A stretch of DNA of 35,300 bases from Bacteriovoracaceae bacterium (GTDB lineage: Bacteria > Bdellovibrionota > UBA2394). Shown in pieces: positions 16,884-25,401 of this stretch; positions within the stretch are counted from its first letter, which is position 1, and every line of letters begins with the position of its first letter. A model generated the notes under the pieces. That model was not told where the DNA came from and ran no database searches. It was given only the letters and a program-made list of their open reading frames with translations. A program made the translations under genes and the position numbers. The stretch lies in assembly GCA_028287765.1 (NCBI GenBank), contig JAQBPA010000029.1, positions 1 to 35,300 on the forward strand, read 5' to 3'.

Positions 16884-19184
16884 TTAATCCTTTTGCTCCA
16901 ATGAAAAAGATCGAATTTCTCCTCGATCAAAAGTTGCCGCTTCGCCAATTGAAGCCCGTCCACTGGCTAAACTTTGCGAATAAATATTTTTGCTGTCTTC
17001 GAGCAGCTTTAGTCCTTCGTCATTTGGGAAAGTCGCGAGTGGAATTTCATAAATATCTCTCGTCGAACCATTCGTAAACGTCGCGGAAATATGTCCATTC
17101 GGATTAATATTAATACTCGTGATGTACCCAGCCGTTCTTCCATTCTGACTAGAAACAATGACCGAAAGGGGCGCTGAAAACTGAGTAGATGAAAAAGTTC
17201 CTTGTGAAATTTGTCCGAAGTCATAAGCCATTTCTCGCACAATTGCGGCTCCATTTGCCCATTGAATTTCACTTCTAAATCCAGCTAATGCCGGGTTAAT
17301 CATTTCACCTGCAACTAATTGCGCATCAAGATCTAATGCGGAGTAATGATGAGGTGCGACACCTACCAGACTTCCCGAAGTATTGAAGGTCATTGTACCT
17401 TCGGCGAGAACAACGGCGCCACCAGGGGTGCCGACGTAATTGATGAGATTAGTTCCCATTGTTAAGACATGATAGCTCCAAGAATTTATGGCTTCCTTTC
17501 TAAAAAAAGTCACAACGCTTCTGGAGTTTCCGAGTGAATCATAAACCATGATGGCTGTATTAAAATTGGAAGTTGCTGCGGCCTGAGTGAAACTCGTGGT
17601 TTCAAAAGCTACTGCAGCAATTGGCTGACTAGCATCAAGATTGAGTAAGTAGTGAATCGTTGTCGTTGCAATAGGTTTCGAGGCCAGTCCTAATGTGGTA
17701 ACTTGAACATTCGTGAGTTTCGTGGCGACTTTTCCTTCTTCATCAATCGCGTAGCCTTGAAGAGTATAGCCGCTCTGCTGCATGACTAATTGTCCCGCTA
17801 AATCTCGTACAAAAGCACCAGCCCGAGTGAAGTAGGTAGATCCGCTCAATGGCTCATTCACCGCAAAAAAACCAGAACCTTGTATCGCAAGGTCTGTTGG
17901 TTGAGTTGTGTTTACAAAAGCTCCTTGGGAAAAATCGGGGAGATTTGCATTCAAGTCTGAAGCGGAAGATTTGGGCGTGTCTTTTTGTTCTATTGCAAAT
18001 GACTGAATCCATCCCCGCCCAGAAGATCGGCTTTCTGCGATAGAAGCACTTCCACTGATTTGGTTTTCCGCATAAATATCTTTGCTATTTTGGACGAGAC
18101 TTAATCTTTCTTCATTCGGAAATAAGGCAAGTGGAATTTCATAAATATCTTGTGTCACTCCGTTGGCAAAAAATGCCGAAATACGTCCATTCTTATTGAT
18201 ACTAAACCCCATTAGATTCCCGGAATTTCTTCCATCCTGCGCAAGTAATTCGGCTGCCGAACTTATTCCAAATTGTGTTGTACGAGAGGTGCTTCCACTC
18301 ATTTGCCCGAAGTCGTAGTTGATCTCAGCAATTGGAGACCCGCCCTTCCATTGAATATAACCTGCTGGATTTCCCAATTCCGGATTAATCAAGTCACCGG
18401 CCGCCAAAATACCTGACTCATTGAGATGAGACGGTACCCTGAATGTTGTTTCAGCTGTTACGTCGGTTAGAGAACCGGCTGAATCAAAGATAAGTATACC
18501 ATCCTGCAAAATCGCACTTCCACCTGCGACAGCTGCATAATTGGCTAAATTCGATCCCTCGGTAAGCACATGATAGCTCCAAGTATTCGCGGCAACCTTT
18601 CTAAAGAAGGTATGAATCTCATGAGCATTTCCTACGGAGTCATATGCGGTTTGACTAACATTAAATTGAGAGGTCAAAGCTGCGTTGGTCAGAGTAGATC
18701 CATCAAAAGGTCCTCCAGCTGTATTCTGACTAGCATCAAGATTCACTGAGTAATGAAGTATTGTCGTCGCGCGAGCCTTCGAATCCAGTCCCAACGTGGT
18801 AACTTGAATATTTGAGAGCTTCGCGGCGACTTTTCCTTTCTCATCGATGGCGTAACCTTGAAGATAATAACCATCTCGTGTTGTGAGGACGCCTGTACCG
18901 AGCGAGTCCTTAATAAAGGATCCCGATCGAGTGAAATATTTTTCTCCCGAAGCCGAATTCACAATAAAAAATCCGTGACCTCTGATCACGAGATCCAAAG
19001 TTCGATTGGTGCTAACAATTTTACCTTCAGAAAAATCGGCAAGTGGTTGACTGCTACCCTCCACAGAAGATTTGGAATCATTTGATAAATTTTGATTTTC
19101 ACTTTTGTTCAAGGTGTCCGACGAAGATCCACAGCCTGCTAACAAAAAGCTCGAAACGATTAAAATTGCAGCAAAAAATTTCAT
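16884..19184 (-). CDS. Lipoprotein with two tandem flagellar-hook (FlgE-like) domains
   Basis: 766 residues beginning with a lipoprotein signal (MKFFAAILIVSSFLLAGC, lipobox LAGC, Cys18) and a serine/asparagine linker. Two similar halves follow, about 48-402 and 415-766. Each opens with the hook/rod signature: DFSEGKIVSTNRTLDLVIRG with GHGFFIV and KYFTRSGSF in the first, DFSQGAFVNTTQPTDLAIQG with GSGFFAV and YFTRAGAF in the second. Each continues through 'G(Y)xLQGYAIDE.GKVA.KL.N(I/V)QVTTLGL' and ends in SF.(I/L)EQKD. The D0 coiled segments needed for hook polymerisation are absent at both ends. The family normally builds the flagellar hook; here a membrane-anchored, non-polymerising surface protein is inferred. 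The start is supported by GGGGGAA upstream. No flagellar genes are nearby. Confidence 0.85.
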   Translation of the reverse strand: MKFFAAILIVSSFLLAGCGSSSDTLNKSENQNLSNDSKSSVEGSSQPLADFSEGKIVSTNRTLDLVIRGHGFFIVNSASGEKYFTRSGSFIKDSLGTGVLTTRDGYYLQGYAIDEKGKVAAKLSNIQVTTLGLDSKARATTILHYSVNLDASQNTAGGPFDGSTLTNAALTSQFNVSQTAYDSVGNAHEIHTFFRKVAANTWSYHVLTEGSNLANYAAVAGGSAILQDGILIFDSAGSLTDVTAETTFRVPSHLNESGILAAGDLINPELGNPAGYIQWKGGSPIAEINYDFGQMSGSTSRTTQFGISSAAELLAQDGRNSGNLMGFSINKNGRISAFFANGVTQDIYEIPLALFPNEERLSLVQNSKDIYAENQISGSASIAESRSSGRGWIQSFAIEQKDTPKSSASDLNANLPDFSQGAFVNTTQPTDLAIQGSGFFAVNEPLSGSTYFTRAGAFVRDLAGQLVMQQSGYTLQGYAIDEEGKVATKLTNVQVTTLGLASKPIATTTIHYLLNLDASQPIAAVAFETTSFTQAAATSNFNTAIMVYDSLGNSRSVVTFFRKEAINSWSYHVLTMGTNLINYVGTPGGAVVLAEGTMTFNTSGSLVGVAPHHYSALDLDAQLVAGEMINPALAGFRSEIQWANGAAIVREMAYDFGQISQGTFSSTQFSAPLSVIVSSQNGRTAGYITSININPNGHISATFTNGSTRDIYEIPLATFPNDEGLKLLEDSKNIYSQSLASGRASIGEAATFDRGEIRSFSLEQKD

Positions 19185-19621
19185 ACTATTCCCCCGGATT
19201 ACTGACGATAGAATATTTAAAGTATTCGATCAAAAATCCATTCGAGCAAGAACTTTGTATGATGCAATGCCTCAATTCGACTTTAAAAAATATCGAATCC
19301 CCGATGAGTAAAGCGCGCCGCAACAGTTGCGTCTTTTTTTTCTAGGCAATTTATTTTTGACTGACGAGCCCAGTAAGAAAAATCCTAGTCGTTAGTTCTG
19401 CACGATGAGATCGCGCAATGCCTGAGTGCAATACTCCAATGTTCTAGTAGAAGCATCTCGATTTGGGCGACAGAGCAAGGCGTGAACTTAAAATTAATGA
19501 ATTACCCAGTCGGACAAAAATTATAAGCCAACTCAACCTCATCTATGGATCATCTTATCCATGGAGTAGCGCATCCGTGGTTGAAAATTTATTGAAGTGG
19601 GAAGCATCCGACTGGATATAT
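19185..19621. other. Gap with a possible 3' gene remnant on the plus strand
   Basis: A frame at 19198-19311 (ITDDRIFKVFDQKSIRARTL, ending KKYRIPDE) looks like the C-terminus of a protein and is followed directly by a plus-strand terminator (19319-19341), but no start is available. Frames further right (about 19390-19615) are short and unassigned. Confidence 0.35.
19319..19341 (+). terminator. Rho-independent terminator
   Basis: CGCAA-CAG-TTGCG is followed by a T-rich tail (TCTTTTTTTT). It reads on the plus strand, although no intact plus-strand gene precedes it. Confidence 0.6.
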
Positions 19622-20269
19622 TCATTTGCTTTTTGTATTTGTAGATTTTTTCGCCATCTCCGATTCAATTTCCTTACTTAACTTCTTCAACTCATCAGAA
19701 AAAACTTCCAAATTTTTATTGATGGCACGTGAAGATAAATCAGCAATCGGTTTTAAAGCGGGTTCGCCAATTTGCATTAAGCACGACCGAAGTGCTTCGA
19801 AGCGCGCACGCACGGCTGCACTTATTACGATATTTGCTTCAAAGCTCAACTCCTTCGTATCTCGTTTTGTCTCGGCGAATAGTTGATAAGTTGTAATCAG
19901 CTCCTTCAGAAGATAGGGGGCAATTTCGGGCCCCTGATTGAGAACATTTTTGATTAGGGATTCTTTGGATTTTTTCAAAAGTCGAATGCGATCAGAGTTT
20001 GGCTGCTCAGCGGATTCTTCAATTTCTAGTCGACTATAAAAAGCTTGATAATTAACAAGAAAATTAAATAATAGCGATCGGATTTCAGGTTTGCCTTCGA
20101 GTGTCGAACTCCATTCGTTGTGAAGTAGTACGAAATTTTTTATTGCCTCGTCAGCTTGCTCTTCATTGATGGAAAGATTAATTTCTTCAGCCTGTAAAAG
20201 AGAAAATGAACTTTGCAGAATCAAAATAAAAAAAGAGAGCTGGATATATCTAGGCAGCGATTTCATCAT
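19622..20269 (-). CDS. Exported helical protein, unknown
   Basis: 215 residues with a signal peptide (SLPRYIQLSFFILILQSSFSLLQA) and an all-helical charged body. One segment (CLMQIGEPALKPIADLSS, about 163-180) looks like a HEAT-repeat unit. The tail is lysine-rich. The ATG overlaps the stop of 20266-20874 by 4 nt, so the two are co-transcribed and translationally coupled. A 50-bp copy of its 3' end lies at 16665-16714. Function unknown. Confidence 0.7.
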   Translation of the reverse strand: MMKSLPRYIQLSFFILILQSSFSLLQAEEINLSINEEQADEAIKNFVLLHNEWSSTLEGKPEIRSLLFNFLVNYQAFYSRLEIEESAEQPNSDRIRLLKKSKESLIKNVLNQGPEIAPYLLKELITTYQLFAETKRDTKELSFEANIVISAAVRARFEALRSCLMQIGEPALKPIADLSSRAINKNLEVFSDELKKLSKEIESEMAKKSTNTKSK

Positions 20270-20874
20270 TGCTCATTCAGGGGATGTGCCAGTGCTCTCT
20301 CGATAATAAAAATTATTTCTCTGAAGAATGTCTCTCGATCAGGCGCATCCTTGCCATCACTGATCGTCATATGGATTTCATCAGGCTTTTCAATTACAAT
20401 AAAATGATATCGATCGTCGATCAGACTGTGAGACGAGTCTTCCAGAACGGGCTCTGTTGGTTTCAAATAGCCCTCCTGAATCAGATCGGAAATAATTTTT
20501 TCACCTAGAGCGGGGGCGAAAATAAACGTAAAATTTCCAAATCTCGAAGTTGGCTGAGGCCATGAATTAACGTAGGTATCTGGTTTTATAAAACGATAAC
20601 TCACAGAAAAATCATTTCGTTTGTTTGGAGTTCCTACCCAGAATTTTGAACGACTGAATCCTCCAATTGAGCTCGGATGGTACTCTGTCCTCCGTTTCCA
20701 GTTGAGTTTCTCAAAAGTGGATTTGTAAGGAAGAAGATCAGGATAGGCTTCCCAGACAGCACTTTTATATCCAAATCTCTTTGCAAGAGCGGTGATCCAT
20801 AATGGACAGTTCATTCCCGCCTGCAGATCAGTGGAAACAAAGGAAATAAAAAGTAAGAATAATATTTTTCTCAT
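20266..20874 (-). CDS. Exported protein, unknown
   Basis: 202 residues with a signal peptide (MRKILFLLFISFVSTDLQAG) and an early mature cysteine (MNCPLWITALAKRF), the arrangement seen in several exported proteins here. The body is aromatic-rich and mixed alpha/beta (FGNFTFIFAPALGE, RYHFIVIEKPDEIH). It is the first gene of a two-gene unit with 19622-20269 (4-nt overlap). It begins 82 bp after the stop of the histidine kinase gene, so read-through from the signalling operon is possible. No family is recognised. Confidence 0.7.
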   Translation of the reverse strand: MRKILFLLFISFVSTDLQAGMNCPLWITALAKRFGYKSAVWEAYPDLLPYKSTFEKLNWKRRTEYHPSSIGGFSRSKFWVGTPNKRNDFSVSYRFIKPDTYVNSWPQPTSRFGNFTFIFAPALGEKIISDLIQEGYLKPTEPVLEDSSHSLIDDRYHFIVIEKPDEIHMTISDGKDAPDRETFFREIIFIIERALAHPLNEQ

Positions 20875-20956
20875 ATTTTGTACTCTGCGAGTCTTTAACG
20901 CAGTTCAGCACCCATGGCAATATCCAGAAGAACTAGTCTAGATCCCCCAATTGGCT

Positions 20957-23128
20957 TCATACAAAATACTCAACAATCTTCTCCGCTTTCTCTTCTTTTG
21001 AAATGATTCCTTTTATCCAATACATTCCTTGTGAATATAGCCCTTGAAAATCCTCAGGTGCTGATGCGGTGTTCAACATAATTTCATGAAAGCCAAGATC
21101 ATCGTAAAAACCTTTCGCATGAATTTCACCACGCTCACCGTTCTCCAGCTGAGAATCGACTAAGATGGGCTTATTCGGATCGAGTTTTCGAGCATCTTTA
21201 AGAAATTCAGAAGCTCTTCTATAAAAGCGAAGCGTGAGTCCCTTAGCCTTCGCCGCTTTTTTTAGGTTGATGATATGCAGGCCATTATCATCGATCACAC
21301 TTCCATCATATTTGCCAATCACGTCCTCATCCATTGGAGTTATAATAAATTTAATTTTTTTGATGAGAATTTTTGGAAGCAATCTTATATTCTTACGATC
21401 ACATTCATCTAAAAGCCTAGAGTCGCTGTCATTATGGGTGAGAAGAATAGATCGTTCTTGAAGATTAAACATTTCAATGAGATCGAGACCTGTTTTGTTT
21501 ATCTCGGATTCTTGCAGATCGTAATCCATCAGCACTAGATCTGAGGAAGAAATCGTATTCGACTCCGCCCAGCTCTTAAAATTTTCAAATCTATTTTGAA
21601 CAACGATTTTCATCTGCGGACATTTTTGATTGATCAACTTTTTTAACCGACCAGCAAAGCTTTCATCATTATCCATAATGATCACTCGATCGCAGTGAAG
21701 CAGGTCTATTTCTTTAACGAAGGAGTTCCGAGACCACTCCGCTAAAAAACGAAGCTTAATAGACGTTCCGACTCCTTCTGTTGAATCGATAAATACTTCT
21801 CCATTTCCCTTTTTTATGATTTCAATGGCTTTCGCTAAACCCGTTCCGCGATCGCTTCCTTCTTTCGTTGAGAAGCCATATTGGCCCACTCGATCGACTT
21901 GCTCCCTTGGAATTCCTCGACCCGTATCCCGAACCTCAACAACTGCATGCTCTCCATCTCGTTTAACGGAGAGCACGACCTCACCTTTCTCCGCAATTGC
22001 TTCGACTGAATTATTAATCAAATTTGAAATGGCTGTTCGAAATTCAACAGGATCAATCCTAGAAAACACATCGAATTCGCTCGTCAAAAAATCAAATCTA
22101 ATATTTATGCGACGATCATGAAGATACTCCACCGATTTCATTTCTGCCATATGCGCAATGTAAGGCGTAAGTTGAAGAACATAACTTCTTTGTTCATCAC
22201 TTAAACTTTGAGAACCAGCTCTTTGAAGCTGCTGCATTTTAATCGAGATGTCGCTGGCGGACTTTTGAAGAATTAGTAAATCCTCTTCGCTAATTTTAGA
22301 ACGAAGAGTTTCAATCATATTGATGATAATGCTCGTGTAAGATTTCAAATCATGTCCAAGTTGAGCAGCCATTCGGCCCCGTTCTTCTTCGACGGATTTT
22401 TTCAAAAGTTTCTCTTGTTGCTTTTCGATTCGACCTTGCAGTGAATCAAATATACTTTTGATCGCTTCAGTTTCGCTTAACACCGCAGCAGTTTTATATG
22501 CAGAAATTTCATGTTTCCTCGTGCGATCGTGAGGGTCGAAGTTTTCTATATGCTGTTTTAAATTTTCAAGTGGGGCACCTATCCCCACGAGAAGAGATTT
22601 TGATCGAAGTAATAAGGCCATAAGAAGAGCGATAGCAATGGCCACTGCCGTAAGCGCCATATATTCAAGAACTCTTGGACGAATTGTATTCGGAAAAACG
22701 ACTTTGATTGAAAACATTTCCGGGCTATTCGGATAAATTTTAAATGAAGATACTTGCACAATGTAAGGATTAAAAAGGACTTTCCAAAAGCCTGTTTCTT
22801 GGAATTTAAGAGAATCAGGACCCGCAGAAAGCTTTGAGGCAACTAAAGGTCGAATCTGTTTCGCACTTACTGAAAGCCAAACGGCATTCGTCGTTTCCAA
22901 AGATTTCGACAAATCGCCCCGTATCTCAATCTCATCTCCAATTTGAATTTTTGGTTTAATGATTGCAGCCAACTCCTGAGTTAAAAGTTCAAGCTTATTT
23001 TGCTCTGCATTTAAAAAAGCAACTGTAAGAATTGGAACAATCGCTACGACGGAAAGCAAAACGGAATTTAAAGTAATTTTCCAGACAACTTTTCGAAGCA
23101 AAGTCTTTAGAGTAATTTCATGTTTCAT
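20957..23128 (-). CDS. Hybrid sensor histidine kinase with two C-terminal receiver domains
   Basis: 723 residues. An N-terminal membrane helix (about 20-40), a periplasmic sensor region (about 41-152) and a second helix (about 153-174) come first. A coiled linker leads to the dimerisation helix with the phospho-acceptor histidine in QLGHDLKSYTS (His259). The ATPase domain has NLINNSVEA (N box, 369-377), DTGRGIP (G1, 401-407) and RGTGLA (G2, 427-432). Two receiver-like domains follow. The first has acidic residues at 486-488 and Asp535 in LVLMDYDL. The second has Asp613-614 and Asp658 in PILVDSQL. It is the last gene of the signalling operon (4-nt overlap with the MFS gene). It probably senses a periplasmic signal, perhaps the partner lipoprotein, and exchanges phosphate with the regulator at 27110-28477. 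Confidence 0.9.
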   Translation of the reverse strand: MKHEITLKTLLRKVVWKITLNSVLLSVVAIVPILTVAFLNAEQNKLELLTQELAAIIKPKIQIGDEIEIRGDLSKSLETTNAVWLSVSAKQIRPLVASKLSAGPDSLKFQETGFWKVLFNPYIVQVSSFKIYPNSPEMFSIKVVFPNTIRPRVLEYMALTAVAIAIALLMALLLRSKSLLVGIGAPLENLKQHIENFDPHDRTRKHEISAYKTAAVLSETEAIKSIFDSLQGRIEKQQEKLLKKSVEEERGRMAAQLGHDLKSYTSIIINMIETLRSKISEEDLLILQKSASDISIKMQQLQRAGSQSLSDEQRSYVLQLTPYIAHMAEMKSVEYLHDRRINIRFDFLTSEFDVFSRIDPVEFRTAISNLINNSVEAIAEKGEVVLSVKRDGEHAVVEVRDTGRGIPREQVDRVGQYGFSTKEGSDRGTGLAKAIEIIKKGNGEVFIDSTEGVGTSIKLRFLAEWSRNSFVKEIDLLHCDRVIIMDNDESFAGRLKKLINQKCPQMKIVVQNRFENFKSWAESNTISSSDLVLMDYDLQESEINKTGLDLIEMFNLQERSILLTHNDSDSRLLDECDRKNIRLLPKILIKKIKFIITPMDEDVIGKYDGSVIDDNGLHIINLKKAAKAKGLTLRFYRRASEFLKDARKLDPNKPILVDSQLENGERGEIHAKGFYDDLGFHEIMLNTASAPEDFQGLYSQGMYWIKGIISKEEKAEKIVEYFV

Positions 23129-24417
23129 TTAATCTCGCTCCTAAAGGAATCACGTTCTACAAAAATGACTGTGAGCGAAAAAATAATTGAAAATACAATC
23201 ACCGTAACGAACGCTTCTCGAACCGAAGGAGTACCGCCTCTAAAAAGAGTCAAATAAGTGCTGTACGCTCCGACCCAAAGGTACCCCGGAATGTTTTGGA
23301 AACTAAGTGCCGTCGCATAGTCCTGCTTTTTTACTAACGACATTAAGTCATTCATTGAAATATTTTGAATGGCAGACGTTGCCGTATTAAGTAGAGCGCC
23401 GTAAACGAAGATATAGATTATTTGGATTACAGCGTTTGAATGTTGATAAAGCGGCAAAAAAGCGAGACTGCTCAACAGCGTCAGCACATAAAATGTGAGC
23501 AAATATTTCCCTCGGCTTAATTTATGAACCAACAGTGGAAGAATGTGGCCTTTGACGGCTCCTCCAAAAGCAGAGCCGAGCATGAACGAAACCATGAAAG
23601 CCCAACGCAGAAAATTGTCTCCTTCATATTCTCGACCAAGAGAAATGATTAAATAGCCAGCAATGACAACCGAGATCATCCAATACGAGAGATTGTAAAT
23701 AGACGAAATCCTAGCCGACCTATCAGTCACCAACGCTTTTATGATTGCAAATGGTGAAGATGGATGAAGAGTTTTTTCGATATCTCCGATTTGTCGATAG
23801 TCTCGCAAAAGAGTTACGAAGCAACCAGCATACAATATAATCCCAAATAGAAAGGTATGAGGAAGTAGATGCATTTGATTAAATATCGCGGCCAATACAA
23901 ACGCGCAAAGGACTGCAATAGTCGTATAGTATTTGCCATGATTTTGGCTAGTGGTGAGACTCGTCAGCAAAAGCTTTTTTTCTTCTTCCGTTTGACAGGC
24001 TCGATGAAGCGCATCCTGATAAAAAGCTTCGATAGATCCTGAACTGAAAGGCTTTGCTAGACCGATCAGTATTCCGTGAATAATAAATAAAACTCTGGAA
24101 AAATCGTTATGAATGAGAAGCGCAATATAAACGCAGGTCAGTCCCGTCATAATCGTTCCTAAACATAACGCGATTGAAGGAACGCGACCCATTCGATCAG
24201 CCAAAATTCCAAATGGAACTTCGAGAATGCCATTCAATGAAAACTCAATCAAAGTTACAAGAGCAACCGTATCCACAGGAACACCTGAAGAGATAGCGAG
24301 CACACCCACGATGAGTCTAAATAATACCGAATTAAAAAATACTGCACTGGCGTAGAGAGCTCTAAAAACTCCAAGTCGAACAATAATTTCATGACATGAA
24401 ATATTTCTTTCCGTCAT
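23125..24417 (-). CDS. Major facilitator superfamily transporter
   Basis: 430 residues with about twelve hydrophobic helices. The MFS motif A is clear between helices 2 and 3 (GILADRMGR, 70-78, preceded by EVPF). MFS proteins move small solutes or peptides across the inner membrane using the proton gradient. The overall style (EVPFGILADRMGR, long central loop at about 205-225) fits drug/peptide exporters better than sugar importers, but the substrate cannot be read from sequence. Its position between the HExxH gene and the histidine kinase, with 4-nt overlaps on both sides, suggests it exports the product of this operon. Confidence 0.85.
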   Translation of the reverse strand: MTERNISCHEIIVRLGVFRALYASAVFFNSVLFRLIVGVLAISSGVPVDTVALVTLIEFSLNGILEVPFGILADRMGRVPSIALCLGTIMTGLTCVYIALLIHNDFSRVLFIIHGILIGLAKPFSSGSIEAFYQDALHRACQTEEEKKLLLTSLTTSQNHGKYYTTIAVLCAFVLAAIFNQMHLLPHTFLFGIILYAGCFVTLLRDYRQIGDIEKTLHPSSPFAIIKALVTDRSARISSIYNLSYWMISVVIAGYLIISLGREYEGDNFLRWAFMVSFMLGSAFGGAVKGHILPLLVHKLSRGKYLLTFYVLTLLSSLAFLPLYQHSNAVIQIIYIFVYGALLNTATSAIQNISMNDLMSLVKKQDYATALSFQNIPGYLWVGAYSTYLTLFRGGTPSVREAFVTVIVFSIIFSLTVIFVERDSFRSEIK

Positions 24418-25277
24418 CTTATTCCCGTCGCACAGATTTTTTCGGTTTTAAATTCGAAACTCTCCAGATCGAATCGGACCGATTCAATAATTTCTGTAAT
24501 ATGCTCGTCGAATGATAGGCATTTATGTTGTTTAGCCGTTTGATAATCTTGCTTAAACAGCGGACTAATTTTTTCTATCATTTTATAAGCAGCGTCACGA
24601 TATTGAGAGTCGAGCTTTTTCGTAGATATAATTCGAAGAGCGAGACTCAGCATACAAGCTTCTGCAAAAGCGCCATGATAAATTCCAATTAACGGGCGCT
24701 CCGATTCTCGAATCGCTGAATACTTTGTTTCATCCCAAGGTTGGCTAAACACGTTTTGATCATCGTGAGTTGTCACAACCATATTGAGATAATGATGAGC
24801 TAGTTCGTGGATGATGATCTCGGCCCATTTAATCGGACAGTTACTATCCATTCGATAAAGGATCTGTCCGAAAATTTTTGGATCGGAAGCGGATTCAAAG
24901 CGATCTCCCACCATCGTTTGAGACAATTGAGGCTTAATGATTTTTATGACTTCGAAATACTCAGGCCATACACCTCGAATGAGTTTCAATGCCTTTTGAT
25001 ATGTTGTTTCTTTTTTCAAGAACAGTTTGCACGTATTTGATCTAAAAATATCGCTCCCTAGACTCGATTTTTTTCGACGGAGATCTAACTGTATAAAAGA
25101 TCGCAAGCTCTTCTTTTTTTCAGAATCGTCTACAGAAAAATAGCACCATGAGAGAAATGGAAGGCTCATTTTTTCTAAGTCCCTTTCAGAAAAATCAGGC
25201 AGAGAAGAGAGAAGGCATTTCCCTCCCTCTTCTCTCAGATTTAAGACGTAGGATTCAATCATTCCCAAATCAAACAT
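24414..25277 (-). CDS. HExxH protein resembling peptide-modification (mod_HExxH-type) proteins
   Basis: 287 residues from the ATG at 25277. The longer frame from a TTG at 25313 overlaps the small peptide gene and lacks a ribosome binding site. HELAH (157-161) lies in WAEIIIHELAHHYLNM. About 25 residues later comes YSAIRESERPLIGIYHGAF. The order HExxH, spacer, 'R...RPL.G..Hg.(y/f)A' is typical of the HEXXH-motif proteins found beside RiPP maturation genes (TIGR04267-like). The match is from memory and approximate. The protein has no signal peptide, so it is cytoplasmic. It follows the 32-residue peptide ORF by 7 nt and overlaps the MFS gene by 4 nt. Likely role: processing or modification of the peptide (inference). 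An ordinary metallopeptidase is the alternative. Confidence 0.7.
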   Translation of the reverse strand: MFDLGMIESYVLNLREEGGKCLLSSLPDFSERDLEKMSLPFLSWCYFSVDDSEKKKSLRSFIQLDLRRKKSSLGSDIFRSNTCKLFLKKETTYQKALKLIRGVWPEYFEVIKIIKPQLSQTMVGDRFESASDPKIFGQILYRMDSNCPIKWAEIIIHELAHHYLNMVVTTHDDQNVFSQPWDETKYSAIRESERPLIGIYHGAFAEACMLSLALRIISTKKLDSQYRDAAYKMIEKISPLFKQDYQTAKQHKCLSFDEHITEIIESVRFDLESFEFKTEKICATGIR

Positions 25278-25284
25278 AGAGCAC

Positions 25285-25383
25285 TTATGGATAACTGGCC
25301 CGAACTTCGCCAATCAGTTTGTTCTTAAGAAGAGATAGATTGAATGTGCGTCTTTTAACGCGCATTTTTTTATTTCTATTCAT
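25285..25383 (-). CDS. Short basic peptide, candidate signal or RiPP precursor
   Basis: A 32-codon ORF inside the signalling operon, too short for usual gene callers. It has AAAGGA 8 nt before the ATG, the best ribosome binding site in this part of the operon, in the 18-nt space after the binding-protein gene. The start is very basic (MNRNKKMRVKRRTFN), the middle amphipathic (LSLLKNKLIG) and the end EVRASYP. Its stop lies 7 nt before the ATG of the HExxH gene, which has no ribosome binding site of its own, so the two are probably translationally coupled. Size, position and partners fit a precursor peptide. It could instead be a mere leader ORF that couples translation. Confidence 0.6.
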   Translation of the reverse strand: MNRNKKMRVKRRTFNLSLLKNKLIGEVRASYP

Positions 25384-25401
25384 ATGTTGTTTCCTTTCAT
25401 A

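Noticed and set aside
16544-17077. 177-codon plus-strand frame overlapping two genes
   Set aside because: It overlaps the 3' end of the HExxH gene and is antisense to the hook-like gene, without a ribosome binding site.
25278-25313. TTG at 25313 as start of the HExxH protein
   Set aside because: No ribosome binding site; it overlaps the peptide ORF, and the added 12 residues show no homology-like features.
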